A DNA stretch of 64,000 nt from contig NZ_CP054861.1 of the NCBI RefSeq assembly GCF_013459645.1, positions 3,212,001 to 3,276,000 of the forward strand, read 5' to 3'. Below are positions 10,927 to 20,230 of the stretch, one piece after another. Under the pieces are notes generated by a model. The model was not told the origin of the DNA. It saw only the letters and a program-made list of their open reading frames with translations, and made no database searches. Made by a program: the position numbers and the translations under genes. This DNA is from Martelella sp. NC20 (lineage in GTDB: Bacteria; Pseudomonadota; Alphaproteobacteria; Rhizobiales; Rhizobiaceae). How positions within the stretch are numbered: the first letter of the stretch is position 1; the number at the start of each line of letters is the position of its first letter.

Positions 10927-11028
10927 AGCGTCGGGCGAAAAAGTGGTTACCGGTTTTTCGTTAACCCCGCGCGTCAAAATAAAGAATCTGGAGCATCGGG
11001 CGATGCCTACTCATCGCCCGATGCTCTG
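10924..11028 (+). repeat. Family A palindromic repeat, copy 1
   Basis: About 105 bases starting TAGAGCGTCGGGCGAAAAAG and ending in CGCCCGATGCTCT. The outer ends are near-inverted repeats, and the right part is a hairpin with a 15-bp perfect stem (10991-11005 with 11012-11026). Copies are found at 21293 and, inverted, at 57795 and 18074. The first three bases are the ctaG stop codon. The 187 bases after it up to coxC hold nothing further that I recognise. Confidence 0.85.
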
Positions 11029-11215
11029 GAGGAGCGCCGCCACCGCCTGCGGATTATCGTTCGCGGGGATTGATTAAAACGGCAAACTCGGACCAAATGC
11101 GCACATGCAAAGGCCGATTTGCCAGAGACCGGAAACGGTGTAGATGCTAGTTTACTGAAGCGGCGCCCGACGTGGGGCGCGCGGTTTTCAGGGAGAGAGG
11201 AAACGGGGACCAGGA

Positions 11216-12100
11216 ATGGCAGACGCGCATCACAAGAACCACGATTATCATATCATCGATCCAAGCCCCTGGCCGCTTGTCGCCTCCATAGGCGTTTTCC
11301 TGCTGTGCTTCGGCGGCGTCGGCTATATGCGCTATCTCAGCGGTGGTTCGTTCAATATTCTCGGCCTCAATCTGGCCCAGCCGTGGCTGATGCTGATCGG
11401 TCTTGCCGTCATCATCTACGTGTTTTTCGGCTGGTGGTCGGACGCGATCAGGGAAGGGCGCGAGGGGCACCACACACCGGTCGTCTCGCTGCATCTGCGC
11501 TACGGCATGATCATGTTCATCGCCTCGGAGGTGATGTTCTTCGTGGCCTGGTTCTGGGCATTCTTCGACGCCAGCCTGTTTACCGGCGAGGCGATCCAGG
11601 CGGCGCGCGTGGAAGCAACCGGCGGCACATGGCCGCCGACCGGCATTGAAGTTGTCGATCCCTGGCATTTCCCGCTCTATAACACGGTCATCCTGCTTCT
11701 GTCCGGCACCACGCTGACCTGGGCGCATCACGCCCTGCTGCACGGTGATCGCAAGGGACTGATCCAGGGCCTGACCATCACCGTCCTGCTTGGTCTGCTG
11801 TTCACCAGCGTTCAGGCCTATGAGTATTACGAGGCGCCGTTTGCCTTCAAAAACTCGATCTATGGCGCCACATTCTTCATGGCGACGGGTTTCCACGGCT
11901 TCCACGTGATTGTCGGCACGATCTTCCTGATCGTCTGTCTGATCCGCGCGGCCCGCGGGTCGTTCACGGCGGAGCGGCATTTCGGCCTCGAGGCCGCCGC
12001 ATGGTACTGGCACTTCGTGGACGTGGTCTGGCTGTTCCTGTTCTTCGCCATCTACATCTGGGGCGGATGGGGCGCGCCTCTGGCTGAAACCGGCCACTGA
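11216..12100 (+). CDS. coxC: Cytochrome c oxidase subunit III
   Basis: Subunit III of the aa3 oxidase, a 294-residue protein with seven membrane helices that stabilises the proton-pumping core. Recognised from the N-terminus (HHKNHDYHIIDPSPWPLVAS), the helix with GMIMFIASEVMFFVAWFWAF, TGTHW-like TGIEVVDPWHFPLYNT, and the C-terminal HFGLEAAAWYWHFVDVVWLF. It is set apart from ctaG by 289 bases containing a family A repeat, and it is followed by a terminator-like hairpin. The ATG at 11216 follows the purine-rich GGGACCAGGA. Confidence 0.97.
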   Translation: MADAHHKNHDYHIIDPSPWPLVASIGVFLLCFGGVGYMRYLSGGSFNILGLNLAQPWLMLIGLAVIIYVFFGWWSDAIREGREGHHTPVVSLHLRYGMIMFIASEVMFFVAWFWAFFDASLFTGEAIQAARVEATGGTWPPTGIEVVDPWHFPLYNTVILLLSGTTLTWAHHALLHGDRKGLIQGLTITVLLGLLFTSVQAYEYYEAPFAFKNSIYGATFFMATGFHGFHVIVGTIFLIVCLIRAARGSFTAERHFGLEAAAWYWHFVDVVWLFLFFAIYIWGGWGAPLAETGH

Positions 12101-12115
12101 ATTTGAAATGACCCT

Positions 12116-12146
12116 CCGCCGCCCATCGAGGCGGCGGTCGGTTTTT
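12116..12146 (+). terminator. Intrinsic terminator after coxC
   Basis: CCGCCGCC (12116-12123) pairs with GGCGGCGG (12130-12137) around CATCGA, followed closely by GTTTTT. Confidence 0.75.
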
Positions 12147-12160
12147 CGGGAAGGAACATC

Positions 12161-12442
12161 ATGTCGGTACAGGAAGAAAAGACCGCTTCGGGCGGACGCT
12201 ACTACACGGTCGTTGACGGTCACGAGGCCGAGATGACCTATTCCCGCGGCTCCGATCAACTGATCATCATTGATCATACCGGTGTACCGGATGCGCTGCG
12301 CGGCAAGGGCGTCGGCCAGGTTCTCGCCGAACATGCGGTCGCCGAGGCGCGCAAGGGCGGCTGGAAGATCATACCGCTCTGCCCGTTCTTCAGGGCGCTC
12401 AGCATTCGCAATCACGACGCCTGGAACGACGTCATCAAGTGA
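12161..12442 (+). CDS. Small GNAT-like (YidJ-type) acetyltransferase
   Basis: A 93-residue protein of the short N-acetyltransferase family (Acetyltransf_CG). It shows MTYSRGSDQLIIIDHTGVPDALRGKGVGQVLAEHAV, whose RGKGVG is the acetyl-CoA loop, and then IIPLCPFFRALSIRNHDAWNDVI. Members are thought to acetylate small molecules or proteins, but no substrate is assigned. Its ATG at 12161 has AAGGAAC upstream. It lies among cox genes in this genome, without an obvious functional tie. Confidence 0.85.
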   Translation: MSVQEEKTASGGRYYTVVDGHEAEMTYSRGSDQLIIIDHTGVPDALRGKGVGQVLAEHAVAEARKGGWKIIPLCPFFRALSIRNHDAWNDVIK

Positions 12443-12448
12443 AGAGGT

Positions 12449-12469
12449 GCCTCCCGCCGACCGGGAGGC
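12449..12469 (+). other. Short hairpin between the acetyltransferase and DUF983 genes
   Basis: GCCTCCC (12449-12455) pairs with GGGAGGC (12463-12469) over a 7-base loop. There is only a weak T-run (GAGTTT), so termination is uncertain. Confidence 0.45.
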
Positions 12470-12479
12470 GTAGAGTTTC

Positions 12480-12866
12480 ATGTCCGCAGATACCAATCCG
12501 CTAGCCCCGCTCATTCTTTCCGGCCTCAAGGGGCGCTGCCCGCGCTGCGGCAAGGGCCGGCTTTTCGACGGCTTTCTGACATTGAAGCCGGAATGCGAAT
12601 CCTGCGGTCTGAGTTACGGCTTTGCCGATTCGGGGGACGGTCCGGCTGTCTTCGTGATGCTGGCCGTCGGCTTTCTGGTGATCGCGCTGGTGCTGTGGAC
12701 CGAGATCTCCTATTCGCCGCCGTTCTGGGTGCATATCGTCATCTGGGCGCCGCTCGCGATCGCGCTGTCGCTTGCCGCGCTGCGCGCCTTCAAGGGCGTG
12801 CTGATCGTGCTGCAATATCGCCACTCCGCCGCCGAGGGCGTGATCAATCGCGATGACGATGCCTAG
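12480..12866 (+). CDS. DUF983 family membrane protein
   Basis: A 128-residue protein with an N-terminal zinc ribbon (CPRCGKG and CESCG) followed by two membrane helices (VFVMLAVGFLVIALVLWTEI and WVHIVIWAPLAIALSLAALR). DUF983 genes sit next to surf1 and cox genes throughout alphaproteobacteria, which suggests a part in oxidase biogenesis, though no activity is known. Its last 14 bases overlap the start of surf1, indicating coupled translation. Confidence 0.88.
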   Translation: MSADTNPLAPLILSGLKGRCPRCGKGRLFDGFLTLKPECESCGLSYGFADSGDGPAVFVMLAVGFLVIALVLWTEISYSPPFWVHIVIWAPLAIALSLAALRAFKGVLIVLQYRHSAAEGVINRDDDA

Positions 12867-13587
12867 ACGTCTGCTGCTCATGCGGGTGGTTGGGCTGGCG
12901 CTGGCGGCACTTGCCTTCGTGACCCTGATTTCACTCGGCAACTGGCAGGTGCGCCGGCTGCACTGGAAGGAGGCCTTGCTCGCTTCCGTCGACCAGCGAC
13001 TTCAGGAAACGCCGCTTACGCTTGCCGAGGTCGAGAAACTGCCGGCAGGCGAACTCGAATACCGGCCGATGACGGTGACGGGCCGGTTCGAACATGATCG
13101 CGAGCGGCATTTCTTCGCGACTCACGAGGGCCAGTCCGGCTATTTTGTCTATACCCCGCTCAGGCTTGAGGATGGCCGCGCGATCTTCGTCAATCGCGGC
13201 TTCGTCCCGTTCGACATGAAGGACCCCGCGACCCGGCCGGAAGGGCAGGTGACCGGCGCCGTCCAAATCTCCGGCCTTGCCCGCGACCGGCTGGACCAGA
13301 AGCCGTCCGCCATCGTGCCGGACAACGATATCGCGCAGAACATCTTCTACTGGAAGGACCTCGATGCGATGGCGCGATCGAGCGGGCTTTCAGCCGATGC
13401 GGTGCTGCCGTTCTTCATCGATGCCGGTGACGCCCCCAATCCGGGCGGGCTGCCCGTCGGCGGGGTGACCCGGATCTCGTTCCCGAACGATCATCTGCAA
13501 TATGCGATCACCTGGTATGGGCTGGCAGTGACGCTTGCGGTCATTGTCGGCCTGCTGGCATGGCGCGGACGGCGACGGCATGATTGA
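12853..13587 (+). CDS. SURF1 family cytochrome oxidase biogenesis protein
   Basis: SURF1 helps deliver heme A to CoxA. The 244-residue protein has an N-terminal helix (VVGLALAALAFVTLISLGNW), the conserved GNWQVRRLHWKEALL, a large periplasmic domain with VNRGFVPFDMKDP, and a C-terminal helix (LQYAITWYGLAVTLAVIVGL), the usual two-span arrangement. It overlaps DUF983 upstream and mug downstream by 8 bases, so it belongs to a tightly packed set of genes. Confidence 0.93.
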   Translation: MTMPRRLLLMRVVGLALAALAFVTLISLGNWQVRRLHWKEALLASVDQRLQETPLTLAEVEKLPAGELEYRPMTVTGRFEHDRERHFFATHEGQSGYFVYTPLRLEDGRAIFVNRGFVPFDMKDPATRPEGQVTGAVQISGLARDRLDQKPSAIVPDNDIAQNIFYWKDLDAMARSSGLSADAVLPFFIDAGDAPNPGGLPVGGVTRISFPNDHLQYAITWYGLAVTLAVIVGLLAWRGRRRHD

Positions 13588-14059
13588 CCTTCTGGCGCCG
13601 GGCCTTGATATCGTGTTCTGCGGCACGGCAAAGGGGCACATCTCGGCGCGCACCGGCTCTTTCTACGCCAATCCCTCCAACCGGTTCTATCGCACGCTGC
13701 ACGCTGTCGGGCTGACGCCGGAACTGGTTTCGCCCAAGGATTTCCGCAGGCTTCTCGATTACGGCATCGGGCTCACCGATCTCAATCAGAGCGAAAGCGG
13801 CATGGACAAGGCTCTGACAATGTCGGCCTTCAATATTGCGGCCTTCGAGGAGAAGATGCGGCATTTCCGCCCGAAACTGATCGCGTTCACCAGTCTTGCC
13901 GGCGCGCGCATCTATTTTTCGGACAGCAGGATTGCCTGCGGGCTGCAGGACCGCGCGCTCGACGGGATACCGGTTGCCGCACTTCCGTCCACATCGGGCG
14001 CAAACGGACATTGGACAAAGGACCGCCATCATTGGTATCAGTTGCCCGAGATGATTTGA
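13580..14059 (+). CDS. mug: Mismatch-specific uracil/thymine DNA glycosylase (Mug/TDG family)
   Basis: A base-excision repair enzyme that removes uracil or damaged pyrimidines opposite guanine. The 159-residue protein shows [20 protein letters not shown], in which the usual Mug GINPG-type loop is replaced by GTAKG, followed by [19 protein letters not shown] and the C-terminal [12 protein letters not shown], the intercalation-loop region. The start is ATG at 13580, inside the end of surf1. The GTAKG loop is typical of an alphaproteobacterial branch of the family, so substrate range may differ from E. coli Mug. Confidence 0.85.
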   Translation: MIDLLAPGLDIVFCGTAKGHISARTGSFYANPSNRFYRTLHAVGLTPELVSPKDFRRLLDYGIGLTDLNQSESGMDKALTMSAFNIAAFEEKMRHFRPKLIAFTSLAGARIYFSDSRIACGLQDRALDGIPVAALPSTSGANGHWTKDRHHWYQLPEMI

Positions 14060-14064
14060 GCGAG

Positions 14065-15060
14065 ATGACCATGACCCCATTGACCATTCGCCTCTGCGGC
14101 CCGCGCGGCTTCTGCGCGGGCGTCGACCGGGCGATCCAGATCGTCGTGCTGGCGCTGAAGCGCTACGGCGCGCCGGTCTATGTGCGTCACGAGATCGTGC
14201 ATAACCGCTACGTCGTGGAAGGGCTTGAGGCGCGCGGCGCGGTTTTCGTCGAGGAGCTTGACGAGATCCCGCCGGAACACCGCGAGCAGCCGGTGGTGTT
14301 TTCCGCCCATGGCGTGCCGAAATCCGTGCCGGCCGATGCCGAGAACCGTAATCTGTTCTATCTCGACGCCACCTGCCCGCTGGTTTCCAAGGTTCACAAG
14401 CAGGCGATGCGCCATGAACGGCTCGGCCGCCATGTGGTGCTGATCGGCCATGCCGGCCATCCGGAGGTGATCGGCACGATGGGGCAATTGCCCGAGGGCG
14501 CGGTGTCGCTGGTCGAGACGGTGGAGGATGCCGAGCGCTACCAGCCCGCCGACCCGGACAATCTCGGCTATGTGACCCAGACCACGCTGTCGGTGCAGGA
14601 TACGGCCGAGGTGATCGCCAGGCTTCGCGAGCGGTTTCCGAACCTCACCGCGCCGTCGGCCGATTCGATCTGCTATGCCACCACCAACCGTCAGGAATCG
14701 GTGTCGGCGGCAGCGCCCGGCTGCGATCTCTTCATCATCGTCGGCGCGCCGAACTCGTCCAATTCCCGACGTCTTGTCGAAGTCGCCAAACGGGCGGGCG
14801 CCACGGCTGCGATCCTCGTCCAGCGCGCCGCCGAACTTGATTTCGATGCGATCGGCCCGATCCGCACCCTCGGGATTTCGGCCGGCGCCTCGGCCCCGGA
14901 AGTCGTTGTGAACGAGATCATCGAGGCGTTTCGCGCGCGGTTCGACACCACGATCGAACTTGCCGAAACCACGATCGAAAACGAACATTTCCTCGTCAAC
15001 CGCCAGCTCCGCGACGTCGAACTGACCGTCGAGGACATGGCCTTCGTCAACGGACGATAA
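14065..15060 (+). CDS. ispH: 4-hydroxy-3-methylbut-2-enyl diphosphate reductase
   Basis: The last enzyme of the MEP isoprenoid pathway, a 4Fe-4S protein producing IPP and DMAPP. The 331-residue chain has the three cluster cysteines in [25 protein letters not shown] and [13 protein letters not shown], plus the conserved [14 protein letters not shown] loop. Start at 14065 gives [12 protein letters not shown]; an ATG at 14071 is an alternative. It begins five bases after mug ends and is followed at once by thrB, the order ispH-thrB-rnhA seen in many rhizobia. Confidence 0.97.
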   Translation: MTMTPLTIRLCGPRGFCAGVDRAIQIVVLALKRYGAPVYVRHEIVHNRYVVEGLEARGAVFVEELDEIPPEHREQPVVFSAHGVPKSVPADAENRNLFYLDATCPLVSKVHKQAMRHERLGRHVVLIGHAGHPEVIGTMGQLPEGAVSLVETVEDAERYQPADPDNLGYVTQTTLSVQDTAEVIARLRERFPNLTAPSADSICYATTNRQESVSAAAPGCDLFIIVGAPNSSNSRRLVEVAKRAGATAAILVQRAAELDFDAIGPIRTLGISAGASAPEVVVNEIIEAFRARFDTTIELAETTIENEHFLVNRQLRDVELTVEDMAFVNGR

Positions 15061-15064
15061 GCAT

Positions 15065-16033
15065 TTGGCCGTCTATACCGATATCAATGAAGACGATCTC
15101 CGGCAGTTTCTGAAAGCCTATGACGTCGGGGAGCTTCTGTCCTATCGCGGCATCGCGGAAGGCGTCGAGAACTCCAATTTCCTGCTCCATACCGAGAAAT
15201 TCCCGCTGATCCTGACGCTTTACGAAAAGCGCGTGGATGAGGGCGACCTGCCGTTCTATCTCGGCCTGATGCAGCATCTGGCCGATCGCGGCCTGTCCTG
15301 CCCGCTGCCGCTCGCCCGCGACGATGGAGCGCCCTATGGCAGGCTCTGCGGTCGTCCGGCGGCGCTGATCTCGTTTCTGGAAGGCATGTGGCTCAGAAAG
15401 CCCGCCGCCGCGCATTGCCGTGAACTGGGCGCCGCCCTTGCCCGGATGCACATTGCCGGCCAGGATTTCGCGCTGTCGCGCAGGAATGCGCTGTCGCTCA
15501 GGGGCTGGGTCGATCTGTGGGATAAATCCGCTGCCCGGGCCGACGAGGTTCAGCCGGGGCTTGAGAACGAGATCACCATGGAACTCGCGACCCTTGAGGA
15601 TCGCTGGCCGGTGGATCTGCCGGAGGGCGTCATCCACGCCGATCTGTTTCCCGACAATGTGTTTTTCATCGGCGACAAGCTTTCCGGCGTGATCGATTTC
15701 TATTTCGCCTGCAATGACTTCCTCGCCTATGATTTGTCGATCTGCCTCAATGCCTGGTGCTTCGAGAAGGACCGGTCCTTCAATGTCACCAAGGCGCGGG
15801 CGCTGATCGAGGGCTATCAGAGCGTGCGGCCGCTTGGCGAGGACGAGATCGCGGCGCTGCCGCTGCTTTGCCGCGGCTCGGCGCTCCGGTTTTTCCTGAC
15901 CCGGCTTTACGACTGGCTGAACACGCCGGCAGGGGCCATGGTCGTGAAAAAGGACCCGCTCGAATATCTGCGCTATCTGCGCTTTCATCGTTCTGTCGAA
16001 ACTGCCGGCGAATACGGACTGGAGCGGGCTTGA
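15065..16033 (+). CDS. thrB: Homoserine kinase (aminoglycoside-phosphotransferase fold)
   Basis: Phosphorylates homoserine in threonine synthesis. This is the APH-fold ThrB of alphaproteobacteria, not the GHMP-type enzyme of enterics. It is 322 residues, with [12 protein letters not shown] near the N-terminus, the catalytic [16 protein letters not shown] and metal-binding [18 protein letters not shown]. The family N-terminus MAVYTDI starts at a TTG (15065), four bases after ispH; no ATG fits. Its partner thrC lies at 27.8-29.2 kb on the other strand. The stop overlaps the rnhA start. Confidence 0.95.
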   Translation: MAVYTDINEDDLRQFLKAYDVGELLSYRGIAEGVENSNFLLHTEKFPLILTLYEKRVDEGDLPFYLGLMQHLADRGLSCPLPLARDDGAPYGRLCGRPAALISFLEGMWLRKPAAAHCRELGAALARMHIAGQDFALSRRNALSLRGWVDLWDKSAARADEVQPGLENEITMELATLEDRWPVDLPEGVIHADLFPDNVFFIGDKLSGVIDFYFACNDFLAYDLSICLNAWCFEKDRSFNVTKARALIEGYQSVRPLGEDEIAALPLLCRGSALRFFLTRLYDWLNTPAGAMVVKKDPLEYLRYLRFHRSVETAGEYGLERA

Positions 16034-16482
16034 ACAAGCAAGTTGAGATTTTTACCGACGGGGCCTGCTCGGGCAATCCCGGCCCGGGCGGCTGGGGCGC
16101 TGTGCTGCGCTACGGCGACAAGGAACGCGATCTGTGCGGCGGCGAAAAGCTGACGACCAACAATCGCATGGAGCTGATGGCCGCGATCGAGGCGTTGAAG
16201 GCGTTGAGGGAACCTTGCACGGTGGCCCTTTATACCGATAGCGTATACGTCAAGGACGGCATTTCGAAATGGATTCATGGCTGGAAGAAGAACGGCTGGA
16301 AGACCGCCGCGAAAAAACCTGTCAAGAATGCCGAATTATGGCAGGCTCTTGAAGCCGAGCGCAACCGGCACGATGTCACCCTGCATTGGGTGAAGGGCCA
16401 TGCCGGCCACGAAGAGAATGAACGCGCCGACGAATTGGCGCGTCAGGGGATGGAACCGTTCAAACAGGGGCCAGGGCGCTGA
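16030..16482 (+). CDS. rnhA: Ribonuclease HI
   Basis: Cuts the RNA strand of RNA-DNA hybrids, removing R-loops and primers. It has 150 residues; all four catalytic acids fall at the classical positions: Asp10 (FTDGACSGN), Glu48 (NRMELMA), Asp70 (YTDSVYV) and Asp134 (ERADELAR). The start is a TTG overlapping the thrB stop (TTGA); no ATG gives the correct N-terminus, which indicates translational coupling. Confidence 0.95.
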   Translation: MNKQVEIFTDGACSGNPGPGGWGAVLRYGDKERDLCGGEKLTTNNRMELMAAIEALKALREPCTVALYTDSVYVKDGISKWIHGWKKNGWKTAAKKPVKNAELWQALEAERNRHDVTLHWVKGHAGHEENERADELARQGMEPFKQGPGR

Positions 16483-16500
16483 AGCGCTTCGGAAATTTTC

Positions 16501-16809
16501 ATGATCATGCATTTTGTATTCATTCGGTTTCGCCAGGAAATCGGCGGTGAGGAAAAGCAGGCGCTTTACGATGAGATCGCCGGGCTGAAGCGCGTCCTCC
16601 CCGGCATGGTGGACTTCAAGTCGGGCGCGAACGTCTCGCCCGAGGGCCTCGACAGCGGCTATGGCGATGGTTTCGTCGTGACCTTCGAGGATTCGGCCGC
16701 GCGCGACGCCTATCTCGATCATCCCGATCACCAGGCCGTCAGCGAGAAACTCGTCGCCGCCGCGGCAGGCGGGATTTCCGGCATCCTCGTCTTCGACATG
16801 ACGGTCTGA
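16501..16809 (+). CDS. Dabb (stress-responsive A/B barrel) domain protein
   Basis: A 102-residue protein of the dimeric alpha+beta barrel Dabb family: MHFVFIRFRQEIGGEEKQ at the N-terminus, LPGMVDFKSGANVSPEGLDSGY and the final strand ISGILVFDMTV. Related barrels are enzymes or stress proteins, but the role here is unknown. It follows rnhA by 18 bases and probably shares its transcript. Confidence 0.82.
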   Translation: MIMHFVFIRFRQEIGGEEKQALYDEIAGLKRVLPGMVDFKSGANVSPEGLDSGYGDGFVVTFEDSAARDAYLDHPDHQAVSEKLVAAAAGGISGILVFDMTV

Positions 16810-16815
16810 CCTCGC

Positions 16816-17916
16816 TCAGGCCCAGAGCCGGACCAAAATCCGACCGGCCGGATAAAACAGAAACCGCCAGCCGATCCTGAGGGCGCGATAGCCGAAATAG
16901 GCCGCGCCCGCGAGCCAAAGCGCAAAGGTTGCCGTCCAGCTTGCCGCCGTCAGCATCACGCCGGCAAGCGTGACCGCCCCTGATCCCAGCAGGAAAACGA
17001 CGGCGCGGAAGCGCTTGCCGAAGCGGGTCGAGAGCTTGCCGAGCTTGGTGAGATCCGCCGGGGTGTCGGCCACCTTCAGCATGTCCGTGCCGGCCTTGAA
17101 GCCGTTCTTTTTCATCACCGAGCCGACTTCCATGGCGGCGTCCTGCATCTTCACCAGCGGCTTGGTATCGAGCGAGCCTGCCAGCGCCCGTCTTGCCGCC
17201 GGCACGTTGCCGCGCTTGAGCAGCGGCAGGCTCTTGCGCAATGCCGGGCCGCTGACCACCTGACCCGAAAGCCGCGTGAACGACCGCCTGAGCGGGGTGG
17301 CGATCGCGCCGGCTTTGCTTGCGGCCTTCAGCGTGCTGGCGCCGATCTTGGCAGTGGAGGCCGAGCCGCCGGACAGGATCACCGCACCGGTGATCGCCAG
17401 CCCCGCCACCGACAGGCCGAGGATCAGCGGATCGTAATCCTCCCCCTGCAGATACGATCCGCCCTCGATGATGATGTCGCGAACATCGCCGACGGTCGTA
17501 AGGTCGGTGGCAATCGCCCCCACCAGTCCGACGGCGCTGTCCGGTTCTCCGGTCAGCGCGCCGTCCCACAACTCATAAATCTGGTTGCCGAGGCTGTTGT
17601 CTTCGGAAACGGCGATTTCGACGCGGTCGCGCAAGGGCCCGTCGACATCGACGTTCCGGCTGAAGGCAAGCGTGACGAGGCTTTCGGCGAGATCCGGGTC
17701 GTCGCTTGCAAGCGCCTCGCGGATGGCGCGGTCGTAATCGGCGGGGGTGAGCTGGTCCAGCCGGTAATCCGTCAGCTTCACCGGGTCATTGCGAACGGCA
17801 AGCAGTTTCACAGCCTCGATACCGTTCGGCACCACGAAGGGTGTCGAGACGACGAGTGCCGCGGCGATAATCGCCGTTGCCGTCCGCCGAACGGTTGTGC
17901 TGGCAACGCGTTGCAT
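16816..17916 (-). CDS. Conserved hypothetical membrane protein
   Basis: A 366-residue protein without a recognised domain. It has a signal-anchor (TATAIIAAALVVSTPFVV), a soluble segment of about 130 residues with acidic helices, a hydrophobic stretch near residues 168-185 (LILGLSVAGLAITGAVIL), a long basic region rich in Lys, Arg and Ala, and two C-terminal hydrophobic helices (VVFLLGSGAVTLAGVMLTAA and TATFALWLAGAAYFGYRAL). It looks like an inner-membrane protein with a cytoplasmic or periplasmic basic loop. Stand-alone on the minus strand, convergent with the Dabb gene. Confidence 0.7.
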   Translation of the reverse strand: MQRVASTTVRRTATAIIAAALVVSTPFVVPNGIEAVKLLAVRNDPVKLTDYRLDQLTPADYDRAIREALASDDPDLAESLVTLAFSRNVDVDGPLRDRVEIAVSEDNSLGNQIYELWDGALTGEPDSAVGLVGAIATDLTTVGDVRDIIIEGGSYLQGEDYDPLILGLSVAGLAITGAVILSGGSASTAKIGASTLKAASKAGAIATPLRRSFTRLSGQVVSGPALRKSLPLLKRGNVPAARRALAGSLDTKPLVKMQDAAMEVGSVMKKNGFKAGTDMLKVADTPADLTKLGKLSTRFGKRFRAVVFLLGSGAVTLAGVMLTAASWTATFALWLAGAAYFGYRALRIGWRFLFYPAGRILVRLWA

Positions 17917-17994
17917 TCGGGTCCTCCGATCGCGGGCATCCTATCAGAGCCGTCGGAGAACATGTACTTGTTTGTTATCGCGCGTAATTGATGT

Positions 17995-18074
17995 GGCGAT
18001 GCGCGATGCGCTGGATTCCTTGTTTTGTCGCGTCGGATTAGCGAAAAACCGGAATCCAGTTTTTCGCCCGATCA
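17995..18074 (-). repeat. Family A palindromic repeat, degenerate copy
   Basis: Read on the minus strand, TGATCGGGCGAAAAACTGG, then a CGGTTTTTCGCTAATCCGACGCG block, aligns with the copies at 10924 and 21293. The 3' hairpin is decayed (GCGATGCGCGATGCGC). The stop codon of the peroxiredoxin gene (TGA, 18074-18072) falls where the other copies have TAG plus a few bases. Confidence 0.65.
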
Positions 18075-18557
18075 GAGCTGCCCGAGAATGGTCGCCGCAG
18101 CCGAAACCGTGGCTTCGCCGGGGTTTTCTTCGACATTCAGTTCCTTCACCTTGCCGTTCTCGACCAGCATGGAATAGCGCTTGGAGCGCATGCCGAGACC
18201 GGGGCCGGGGATATCGACCTCCATGCCGAGCGTCTTGGTGAACGCGCCATCGGCGTCCGAGAGGTAGCGCAGCTTGCCTTCGCCGCCGGTGGCTTTCGCC
18301 CAGCCGCCCATGACGAACGGATCGTTGACCGCCACCACCGCGATCTCATCAACGCCGCGGCTCAAAATGGCGTCGCGGTTTTCGAGATAGGTCGGCAGGT
18401 GGTTGATCGAGCAGGTCGGCGTGAACGCGCCGGGGACCGCAAACAGCACCACGCGCCTGCCCTTGAAGATGTCGTCGGTGGAAACCTGCTCCGGACCGTT
18501 TTCGGTAAGCTCGCGCAGGGTGGAGGAGGGCAGCGTGTCGCCCTTTGAAACAGACAT
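18072..18557 (-). CDS. Peroxiredoxin (Prx5 / AhpE-like, glutathione or glutaredoxin type)
   Basis: A 161-residue thiol peroxidase that reduces hydrogen peroxide and alkyl hydroperoxides. The peroxidatic cysteine is Cys49 in VPGAFTPTCSINHLP, with no classic resolving Cys nearby, as in 1-Cys Prx5 enzymes that use glutathione or glutaredoxin. VAVNDPFVMGGWAK and KRYSMLVENGKV are family blocks. The ATG at 18557 has AAGGAG upstream. It ends in a degenerate family A repeat. The DsbD-like gene lies 38 bases upstream on the same strand. Confidence 0.93.
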   Translation of the reverse strand: MSVSKGDTLPSSTLRELTENGPEQVSTDDIFKGRRVVLFAVPGAFTPTCSINHLPTYLENRDAILSRGVDEIAVVAVNDPFVMGGWAKATGGEGKLRYLSDADGAFTKTLGMEVDIPGPGLGMRSKRYSMLVENGKVKELNVEENPGEATVSAAATILGQL

Positions 18558-18595
18558 GGAAAACTCCTTCTCGTATCCTCTTCTGGGGGCAAAAC

Positions 18596-19408
18596 CTACG
18601 GTGAGACGGTTTCAAACACAAGCGGCGTTTCCATCGCCCGGCCGCCGGCCTTGGCCAGCAGCAGCCAGTCGCCATCGATCGAATCCTGCCCGTCGGGAAG
18701 GGATTTCAGCGGTATGGAGATTGTGTAAAACCCGTCCTTCATCGCTCCCGCGGGAGCCTTGACGATAAAGCCGTCGCTGCTGGCGAGCGTGATTTCGGGG
18801 TTGCCGGGATCGGGCAGGGCGAGGGCGAGTTCCAGGGCCAGCCCGGTGTTCACCGCGCGCTCCACCCGGAAATCGGCCGATGGCGCTTCCGGCAGCGTGG
18901 TTGCTGCGACGGCGAGAATTGCGGTGTCGACGGCGCTGTCGGCATAGGTGGAAGAGGCGATCTCGAACGTCGTCTGGAACGGAATGCAGATATCCTTGCA
19001 AAGCCCGATAAAGGCGCTGACCTCAATTTCCGGAAGCGTGCCTGGCGCTGCCTTCAGGGTGAGCGGAAAGGTCACCGGTCCGTCATAGCCCATGTCGGTC
19101 ACGCCGGCGAGATCGATGCGCTTGGGCACCGGATAGGCGATCGCCTCGAGCGTGACATCGTTACTGCCGTTGACCGTGATCTGCGGGGGGATGCCGCTCT
19201 CGCCGGGCTCGCGCCAATAGGTGATGAACCCTTCGGCGGGCTCCACCTGCAGCGCGGCACGGATCGTCCCGTTATCGTCGGGCGCGGTCACGATCATGCG
19301 CATGCGCCCCCCGGCATCTTCCGCCCATGCGGTTTGTCCGGCATGGGCCATGGCGGTGAAAGCGGGCAGGGCCAGTGTGGCGATGAACAGGATGCGGCGT
19401 GTCTTCAT
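18596..19408 (-). CDS. Periplasmic DsbD N-terminal-domain-like protein
   Basis: A 270-residue exported protein with a signal peptide (ILFIATLALPAFTAMAHAG) and a domain resembling the thiol-oxidoreductase alpha domain of DsbD, including the redox-type pair in FIGLCKDICIPFQ. It has no membrane transporter domain or C-terminal thioredoxin, so it is not a full DsbD. A role in handing electrons to periplasmic partners, possibly cytochrome or copper maturation, is an inference. It precedes the peroxiredoxin gene on the same strand and may share its promoter. Confidence 0.8.
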   Translation of the reverse strand: MKTRRILFIATLALPAFTAMAHAGQTAWAEDAGGRMRMIVTAPDDNGTIRAALQVEPAEGFITYWREPGESGIPPQITVNGSNDVTLEAIAYPVPKRIDLAGVTDMGYDGPVTFPLTLKAAPGTLPEIEVSAFIGLCKDICIPFQTTFEIASSTYADSAVDTAILAVAATTLPEAPSADFRVERAVNTGLALELALALPDPGNPEITLASSDGFIVKAPAGAMKDGFYTISIPLKSLPDGQDSIDGDWLLLAKAGGRAMETPLVFETVSP

Positions 19409-19510
19409 GCCTGCTCTTTAGCGCAGCGAGCGTGGCGGCGATATGGCGCATCGCTGATATCGCGCACAATTTGATTTGAACATTGCGTGACCTTGCCCCA
19501 TGTTGGTTTC

Positions 19511-20161
19511 ATGCCTACGGTGAATTTTGAAAGCGGCGCAAACAGTTCGCTGGAGACCGACGTGTTGGAGAACTTTGCAAAAGGGCGTGAACGCGGGCCA
19601 TTCGACGGCCAGTTCCTGATCGCCATGCCGCAGCTTGCGGAGAGCGATTTCGAACGCAGCGTGATCTATATCTGCGCTCACTCCGGCGATGGCGCGATGG
19701 GGTTTATCATCAACCGCGCCCAGTCCGTGACCCTCCCCGAGGTCCTTCAGCAGCTCGATCTGGTCGGGGACGACGATGATATTCACATGCCCTCCCTGAT
19801 CGAATTTCCGGTCCTGTGCGGCGGTCCGGTGGAGCCCGGTCGCGGTTTCGTGCTGCACTCCTACGATTATTCGGGCGAGGGCAGCATTCCGATCAGCGAC
19901 GACCTGGCGATGACGGGCACGCTCGATGTCCTGAGGTCGGTCGCCGCCGGCAGGGGACCGGACCGGGCAACCCTGCTTCTCGGTTATACCGGCTGGGCCC
20001 CCGGCCAGCTTGAAAGCGAAATTGCCAATAATGACTGGCTGACATGCCCGGCGGTCGAGGACATGGTTTTCGATCGCGATCTCGACAGCAAATACGAGCG
20101 GGCCTTGTTTTCGATGGGCGTGCGCCCCTCCTCGCTTTCCACCAATATCGGGCACGCCTGA
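19511..20161 (+). CDS. YqgE/AlgH (UPF0301) family protein
   Basis: A 216-residue member of the UPF0301 family, a conserved cytoplasmic protein of unclear function. Core motifs are [49 protein letters not shown] and [14 protein letters not shown]. The ATG at 19511 gives an N-terminal leader of about 25 residues before the domain; a GTG or TTG closer to LENFAKG is also possible. Divergent from the DsbD-like gene, with 102 bases for both promoters. Confidence 0.88.
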   Translation: MPTVNFESGANSSLETDVLENFAKGRERGPFDGQFLIAMPQLAESDFERSVIYICAHSGDGAMGFIINRAQSVTLPEVLQQLDLVGDDDDIHMPSLIEFPVLCGGPVEPGRGFVLHSYDYSGEGSIPISDDLAMTGTLDVLRSVAAGRGPDRATLLLGYTGWAPGQLESEIANNDWLTCPAVEDMVFDRDLDSKYERALFSMGVRPSSLSTNIGHA

Positions 20162-20230
20162 AACAATTCGGCCCGGGTTCCCGTTTAGGGGCCGTCTGCC
20201 AATGATGACAGACGCAATTACGAGGCCTCC

